Positions 6,422 through 9,887 of a stretch of 9,887 bases of DNA are shown piece by piece (within the stretch, counting starts at the first letter, position 1; the number at the start of each line of letters is the position of its first letter). The DNA lies in assembly GCA_016295895.1 (NCBI GenBank), contig JAEDKI010000062.1, positions 1 to 9,887 of the forward strand, given 5' to 3'. Both the position numbers and the translations under genes were made by a program. The notes beneath the pieces are model-generated. The model ran no database searches. It was given only the letters and a program-made list of their open reading frames with translations, and was not told the origin of the DNA. Origin of the DNA: Clostridiaceae bacterium. GTDB lineage: Bacteria; Bacillota; Clostridia; Oscillospirales; Acutalibacteraceae.

Positions 6422-6884
6422 CCTCTCCGTCCTCGCTCCACATTCCGTAAGCCTCGCTGTGTTCATCGCTGAGAAACATCGGAACATATTTTTCAAAATT
6501 CGGCGAAAGATCAAGGCTTTCAAGCTCCTCGGGCTTCACCCAGAAGACCCTGCCCTCGTCGGTTGAATCAACGAGACTGCCCGAATAATCGCTTGTTTTA
6601 TAGAGAAAAACAATATATCTGTTATGATTCTTTCTGTGCGCCCAATGAACCGTGCCGCAAAGGCGGAGACTGCGGATATCAAGCCCCGTTTCCTCCTTGA
6701 CCTCACGAACCGCCGAATCAACGAAGCTTTCACCCGGCTCGATATGCCCGCCGGGGAACGAAACGCCCCGCCAGCTCTTGATTCTCTCCTGAACCAGAAC
6801 CTTTCCGCTTTTCTTATCCTCAACCATAACCATGTTGGTCAGCTCAACCGTGGGCTGACCGATGTTTTTTTCGCTTTCAATCAT
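6402..6884 (-). CDS. Nudix hydrolase, MutT/8-oxo-dGTP diphosphatase-like
   Basis: Nudix enzymes hydrolyse nucleoside diphosphates linked to another group. The 160-residue product carries a complete Nudix box at 46-68, G-x5-E-x7-REV-x-EE-x-GL (GHIEPGES...REVKEETGL), with all metal-binding glutamates. Before it stand VELTNMVMVED (13-23) and QERIKSWRGVSFPGG (32-46), the usual lead-in for MutT/MutX-like proteins; after it a beta-rich part ends with an acidic tail. The size and the WRGVSFPGG style suggest cleaning of oxidised dNTPs, but substrate is poorly predictable in this family. ATG 6884 is chosen over an in-frame ATG at 6914 because GGAGG (6898-6894) lies 9 nt upstream. It is the first gene of a two-gene operon with the phospholipase-like gene and is divergent from the HD-domain gene. 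Confidence 0.9.
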   Translation of the reverse strand: MIESEKNIGQPTVELTNMVMVEDKKSGKVLVQERIKSWRGVSFPGGHIEPGESFVDSAVREVKEETGLDIRSLRLCGTVHWAHRKNHNRYIVFLYKTSDYSGSLVDSTDEGRVFWVKPEELESLDLSPNFEKYVPMFLSDEHSEAYGMWSEDGEDVIIYK

Positions 6885-6904
6885 ATAACCGAACCTCCGG
6901 AAAT

Positions 6905-6933
6905 ATTTTATCACAGCTTTGCTTGCTTTTCAA
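6905..6933 (-). promoter_or_regulatory. Sigma-A type promoter of the Nudix-PLC operon
   Basis: On the minus strand TTGAAA (6933-6928) and TAAAAT (6910-6905) are exactly 17 bp apart. The inferred start near 6898 puts the GGAGG ribosome site (6898-6894) practically at the 5' end of the mRNA, so the leader would be only about 14 nt. Confidence 0.75.
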
Positions 6934-6950
6934 CCGGCGATTGCCTTGAA
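6929..6950. promoter_or_regulatory. Imperfect palindrome between two divergent -35 boxes
   Basis: TTCAA (6929-6933) and TTGAA (6946-6950) are inverted and belong to the two opposing -35 boxes. Between them GGC-GATT-GCC (6936-6945) is a second inverted pair. Only 12 bp separate the -35 hexamers, so one protein bound here could control both transcripts. An operator is inferred; part of the symmetry follows simply from two similar -35 boxes facing away from each other. Confidence 0.4.
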
Positions 6951-6974
6951 GCTAACGGAGAAATGTGATATAAT
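6946..6974 (+). promoter_or_regulatory. Sigma-A type promoter of the HD-domain gene, extended -10
   Basis: TTGAAG (6946-6951), a 17-bp spacer and a perfect TATAAT (6969-6974) are present, and TGA directly before the -10 gives the extended TGn motif. Transcription should begin near 6981, leaving a leader of about 22 nt with AGAGGTG (6991-6997) as ribosome site. Confidence 0.82.
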
Positions 6975-7002
6975 TGATTCAGTATTTGAAAGAGGTGTTC
7001 AG

Positions 7003-7611
7003 ATGGATAATTTTGATTTTATAAAAGGCGAAAAACTGCAAAAGCAGATAAAATTTCTGACGGTCATTGACGAAATGAAAAAAATTCTCCGTCGGAATGT
7101 TATACTCGGCGGTTCACGGCGTGAGAATGACGCCGAGCACTCATGGCATCTTGCGATGATGGCGCTGATTCTTGAGGAATACGCCGCAGAAAAGGTTGAC
7201 ATTGAAAGAGTGCTGAAAATTGCTCTTGTTCACGACCTTGTTGAGGTCTATGCGGGCGACACCTTTGCCTATGACGAAAAGGGCAACGAAGGCAAGCTTG
7301 ACAGAGAAACAAAGGCGGCTGAAAAGCTTTTCGGCAGTCTTGAGGGCGGTCAGGGCGAATATATCCGCTCCCTTTGGGACGAATTTGAGGCTATGGAGAC
7401 CCCCGAAAGCCGCTTTGCCAACGCAATGGACAGGCTTCAGCCGCTCATTCTCAACTACATGACCGACGGTCACACCTGGAAAGAGGGCGATGTTCACGCT
7501 CCGCAGATTTACAGGCGCATGGATATCATCCGCACCGCCGCCCCCGGGCTGTGGCACATCGTTGAGGGCATAATCAACACATCGATTGAAAACGGAATTC
7601 TGAAACCTTAA
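7003..7611 (+). CDS. HD-domain phosphohydrolase, YfbR/HDDC2-like
   Basis: The 202-residue product belongs to the small soluble HD hydrolases related to YfbR/HDDC2, several of which are metal-dependent 5'-nucleotidases on deoxynucleoside monophosphates. The metal site is visible as AEHSWH (44-49, ligand His46), VHDLVE (76-81, ligands His77 and Asp78) and NAMDRLQPL (140-148, ligand Asp143). Arg39/Arg40 before ENDAEH and the VYAGD segment (82-86) are also typical. ATG 7003 is used because AGAGGTG precedes it by 5 nt and an extended -10 promoter stands just upstream; a longer frame from 6919 would cover that promoter. No signal peptide or membrane segment. It is divergent from the Nudix gene, so both may serve nucleotide-pool housekeeping. 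The fold is certain; the substrate is an inference. No clear terminator follows it. Confidence 0.85.
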   Translation: MDNFDFIKGEKLQKQIKFLTVIDEMKKILRRNVILGGSRRENDAEHSWHLAMMALILEEYAAEKVDIERVLKIALVHDLVEVYAGDTFAYDEKGNEGKLDRETKAAEKLFGSLEGGQGEYIRSLWDEFEAMETPESRFANAMDRLQPLILNYMTDGHTWKEGDVHAPQIYRRMDIIRTAAPGLWHIVEGIINTSIENGILKP

Positions 7612-7616
7612 TAAAA

Positions 7617-7646
7617 TTGTAACTTTTTTCGCTCCACATTTGTAAC
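7617..7646 (+). repeat. Two TTGTAAC direct repeats before the response regulator
   Basis: TTGTAAC occurs at 7617-7623 and again at 7640-7646, 23 bp from start to start, close to two helix turns. The second copy contains the predicted -35 box of the response regulator gene. OmpR-type regulators usually bind direct repeats, so this is a plausible site for autoregulation; the spacing is closest to two turns rather than the one-turn spacing common for OmpR/PhoB half-sites. Confidence 0.4.
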
Positions 7647-7668
7647 TATACCCCCTTAGAATTAGAAT
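7640..7668 (+). promoter_or_regulatory. Candidate promoter of the two-component operon
   Basis: TTGTAA (7640-7645), 17 bp, TAGAAT (7663-7668). Both boxes are near consensus. The start would be near 7675, about 32 nt before the regulator ATG, whose ribosome site is GAGGTGA (about 7690-7696). Overlap of the -35 with a TTGTAAC repeat suggests regulation. Confidence 0.6.
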
Positions 7669-7706
7669 TGTTCCAAGAGATTGAATTGATGAGGTGAAGT
7701 GAAGAT

Positions 7707-8396
7707 ATGTATACCGTTCTTGTTTGCGACGACGACATCGCCATTCTCGATTCGCTCGAAATTTATCTGAAGCTTGAGGGCTATAATGTTCTTCGGGCGG
7801 ATAACGGCAGAGCGGCGCTTGAACAGGTCAGGGATAACGAGGTGCACTGCGTTATTCTCGACATAATGATGCCGGGTCTGGATGGCTTGCAGGCAACGCT
7901 CAAAATGCGTGAAAAGCATAACATACCCATCATTCTGCTCTCTGCCAAGAGTGAGGATACCGACAAAATAACGGGGCTTTCTTTCGGGGCGGACGACTAT
8001 GTGACAAAGCCTTTCAATCCTCTGGAGCTTATGGCAAGAGTCAAATCGCAGATAAGGCGCTTCACCTCGCTCGGCTCAATGGAAAAGAAAGAGGGCGTTA
8101 TCACAACGGGGGGACTTTCTCTTGATACGCTCGCAAAGGAACTGACTCTTGACGGCGAGCCGATTAAGCTCACGGCGACCGAATACGGCATAATCAGCGT
8201 GCTGATGGAAAATCTCGGCAGAGTGCTCTCAACGGGGCAGATATACGAAGCTGTCTGGAACGAGCCTGCCTGCTACGCCGAAAAGACGGTCACGGTTCAT
8301 GTTCGCCGAATCCGTGAGAAAATCGAAATCAATCCAAAGGATCCAAAATACTTAAAGGTGGTATGGGGAATTGGCTACAAAATCGAAAAATATTAA
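7707..8396 (+). CDS. OmpR/PhoB-family response regulator, VanR-like
   Basis: This is a DNA-binding response regulator of 229 residues, the normal length. The receiver domain (1-118) has the acidic pair Asp8/Asp9, the phosphoacceptor Asp52 in LDIMMPGLDG, Ser79 in the switch position and Lys101 in VTKPF. A short linker (119-130) leads to the winged-helix effector domain (131-229), with the recognition region TVTVHVRRIREKIE (194-207) and the wing ending YLKVVWGIGYKIEKY, very close to the end of VanR-type regulators. ATG 7707 has a good ribosome site, GAGGTGA. The next gene starts inside its 3' end, 26 nt before the stop ends, so the two are translated together. The targets are unknown; the repeats upstream of its own promoter suggest autoregulation. 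Confidence 0.95.
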   Translation: MYTVLVCDDDIAILDSLEIYLKLEGYNVLRADNGRAALEQVRDNEVHCVILDIMMPGLDGLQATLKMREKHNIPIILLSAKSEDTDKITGLSFGADDYVTKPFNPLELMARVKSQIRRFTSLGSMEKKEGVITTGGLSLDTLAKELTLDGEPIKLTATEYGIISVLMENLGRVLSTGQIYEAVWNEPACYAEKTVTVHVRRIREKIEINPKDPKYLKVVWGIGYKIEKY

Positions 8397-9887
8397 ACAC
8401 GGCAGAGGAACAAAGCTTGTCGCATTTATTATTGCGGCGGTTATGTTCTTTGCGTCGGGCTGTTTTGCAAGCCGCTTCGTCAAGGGCGTTGCCATGTATA
8501 ACAGCTATTCTCCCGCAACGGAATACACTCAGACAACGGCGTTCAGAGGTCTGATGAGCGAAATCGAGCTTCAAATAATTCCGAGCGCCGAACACCTCAA
8601 TGTCAACACCCGCAACGACTATCTGAACACAGCCGAGTGCAAAGCAATAACCGAACGCTATCAAAAGCTTATCGACAAAGTCACCGAGGCTTATTCTCTG
8701 CTTGACGGCTCGGGAATAGCGGTCAGCATCGACGGCGAAAACAGATACAGATACAGCCTTGATTACAACGGAAAAACCTATTATTTCTCTCACGACGGAA
8801 CTTTAATTTCATATGATGAATTCAACAGCTACGACTATGTTGATTATTACGGAGATTCCGAGGCGGATGCTTCAGAAGATGAACCGGCAACTGCCGTTGT
8901 CGTGACGGAACCCGTCACCCGGATTACCGGAAGCGAAACGGCGCAGGACACAACCTTGGTTGTTGAATGGGACGGCGCAGTTCCCGCTTATATCAGGCAG
9001 ATAAGCAACGCTCTTAACTGCGTTGACACCGCTTCCTCATATGATCATTTCTGCTACGGCGAAATTTCACTTGAGAAAACGGTTGAACAGATAAACAATT
9101 CAAAAGATATGGAAATCGAAGCTAATTACAATACATGGGATCATGTCATAGCAAAGAATATTATTTCCGCCAATGAGCTGAATTTTGCCGTATTTTTCGG
9201 CTCGGGCGAGGTTGTTACAAACTGCGGAATCACCGCAGAGGACACCGAGGAGCAAATTATAAAGAAGCTTGGCAGCGATACTTTTGCCGAGGGCTATATG
9301 AACGGAGAATATAAGCTCCTTGTCGGCAAACCCGTGCCTTCTGACAAGACTAGCGTTTTTTCAAGGCTTCACGATTCGCTGTTCAAATTCAACGATAAAT
9401 CGGGTCTGCAAAGATTCGGATTTGAAGAAACCGAAATCAAAGGCGCATATTTCGGGCTTCGCTCCGTCGATAACACAAACGGACTGTTCAATCTTTCAAA
9501 AACGGCATATGACAGCTTCAATCGGGGCAATATTGCTTCGCCCGCAAAATGCCTTGCGCTGTTTGCGGTGTTCTTCCTTATCGCCTGCGCCGCCTGCATT
9601 TATCTTCTCTCTGTTGCAGGCAAAACCGCAGACGGAATCAGAATCAATTTCTTTGACAAAATCCCCTTTGCGCTCAATTGGGCGGTCGGGCTGACTCTTA
9701 TGTTCTGCATCGGCGCAGTTGCAACCTGCTTCGTTGTCTGGGAATTCGCTCCCTCAAGCCTTATTTACAGCTTGGGTTCCTCGGTATATAACGACGGATT
9801 CATGTCGTTCCTGTTCTCGGCGGCGGCTAAAGCATCAACCGTTTGCACCGCTCTGTGCGTTGCGCTCTTCTTCCTCATCTGGACGGG
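8371..9887 (+). CDS. Multi-pass membrane protein, probable sensor histidine kinase (N-terminal part; 3' end outside window)
   Basis: One frame stays open from 8371 to the right edge, giving 505 residues without a stop. The start is probably TTG 8371: AAAGGTGG (8354-8361) is 9 nt upstream, and the next in-frame ATG (8443) would lie inside the first membrane helix. The product has a basic N-terminus (KSKNIKHGRGTK), a first membrane helix (about 15-34), an extracytoplasmic part of about 355 residues, then three more hydrophobic helices at about 394-417, 434-457 and 478-505. The outer part is divided near 151-196 by a Tyr/Asp/Glu-rich stretch (YDYVDYYGDSEADASEDE) and a Thr/Val-rich linker. No H-box or ATP-binding motif has appeared yet. 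The sensor-kinase call rests only on the overlap with a response regulator and the topology; a non-kinase membrane protein cannot be excluded. Confidence 0.75.
   Translation, partial: MATKSKNIKHGRGTKLVAFIIAAVMFFASGCFASRFVKGVAMYNSYSPATEYTQTTAFRGLMSEIELQIIPSAEHLNVNTRNDYLNTAECKAITERYQKLIDKVTEAYSLLDGSGIAVSIDGENRYRYSLDYNGKTYYFSHDGTLISYDEFNSYDYVDYYGDSEADASEDEPATAVVVTEPVTRITGSETAQDTTLVVEWDGAVPAYIRQISNALNCVDTASSYDHFCYGEISLEKTVEQINNSKDMEIEANYNTWDHVIAKNIISANELNFAVFFGSGEVVTNCGITAEDTEEQIIKKLGSDTFAEGYMNGEYKLLVGKPVPSDKTSVFSRLHDSLFKFNDKSGLQRFGFEETEIKGAYFGLRSVDNTNGLFNLSKTAYDSFNRGNIASPAKCLALFAVFFLIACAACIYLLSVAGKTADGIRINFFDKIPFALNWAVGLTLMFCIGAVATCFVVWEFAPSSLIYSLGSSVYNDGFMSFLFSAAAKASTVCTALCVALFFLIWT

Noticed and set aside
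6422..6523. Upstream start at 6523 for the phospholipase-like gene
   Set aside because: It would overlap the Nudix gene by 122 nt, the extra residues are not a signal peptide and do not resemble the family, and ATG 6421 has a suitable ribosome site.
7141..7557. Minus-strand frame of 138 codons inside the HD-domain gene
   Set aside because: Antisense to a gene with complete metal-binding motifs; no independent start signals.
8363..8554. ATG 8363 open frame of 63 codons
   Set aside because: It is in a different frame from the 505-codon frame that starts at 8371, ends early, and has an Arg/Leu-rich composition typical of frame-shifted translation.
8329..8793. Minus-strand frame of 154 codons over the sensor-like gene start
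   Set aside because: Antisense to the continuous plus-strand frame with clear membrane topology; no motif or ribosome site seen.
9320..9694. Plus-strand frame of 124 codons within the sensor-like gene
   Set aside because: Alternate-frame shadow; the main frame here encodes membrane helices and remains open to the window edge.

Overview
The window looks like ordinary chromosome from a low-to-mid-GC Gram-positive anaerobe of the Clostridia, most likely the Eubacteriales/Oscillospiraceae group. This is inferred, not proven, from five things: a bacterial V-type (A/V) ATPase operon of the Enterococcus/clostridial kind, strong AAAGGA/GGAGG ribosome sites, consensus sigma-A promoters with 17-bp spacers, a VanR-type two-component system, and short GC-rich palindromic intergenic repeats. 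No rRNA, tRNA, CRISPR array, transposase or phage gene is visible.

Layout. (1) 1-3063, plus strand: the end of a V-type ATPase operon, with the C-terminal part of catalytic subunit A, complete subunit B and complete subunit D. (2) 3104-3686: a self-contained unit with a consensus promoter, a leader hairpin, a 143-residue exported protein with two C2HC zinc-finger-like motifs and two 16-residue helix repeats, and a perfect 14-bp terminator. The terminator can also serve the convergent gene. (3) 3693-5177, minus strand: a divergent M28-like (PA-domain) metallopeptidase homologue that seems to lack the usual Glu-Glu pair. (4) 5178-5470: a 293-bp gap with a promoter candidate, a minus-strand terminator and decayed palindromic repeats. 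(5) 5471-6884, minus strand: a two-gene operon of a Nudix hydrolase and, overlapping it by 20 nt, a PI-PLC-type phosphodiesterase without a signal peptide. (6) 6905-6974: back-to-back divergent promoters flanking an imperfect palindrome. (7) 7003-7611: an HD-domain phosphohydrolase of the YfbR/HDDC2 type. (8) 7617-9887: an OmpR/VanR-type response regulator preceded by TTGTAAC direct repeats. It overlaps the TTG-initiated start of a large multi-pass membrane protein, probably the partner sensor kinase, which runs off the right edge before any kinase motif.

How the genes work together: the ATPase genes are subunits of one ion-translocating rotary motor. The Nudix and HD enzymes, transcribed away from each other, could both act in nucleotide-pool housekeeping. 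The regulator and membrane protein form a signalling pair with unknown input. The small exported zinc-finger-like protein is the least explained gene and the best candidate for something undescribed.
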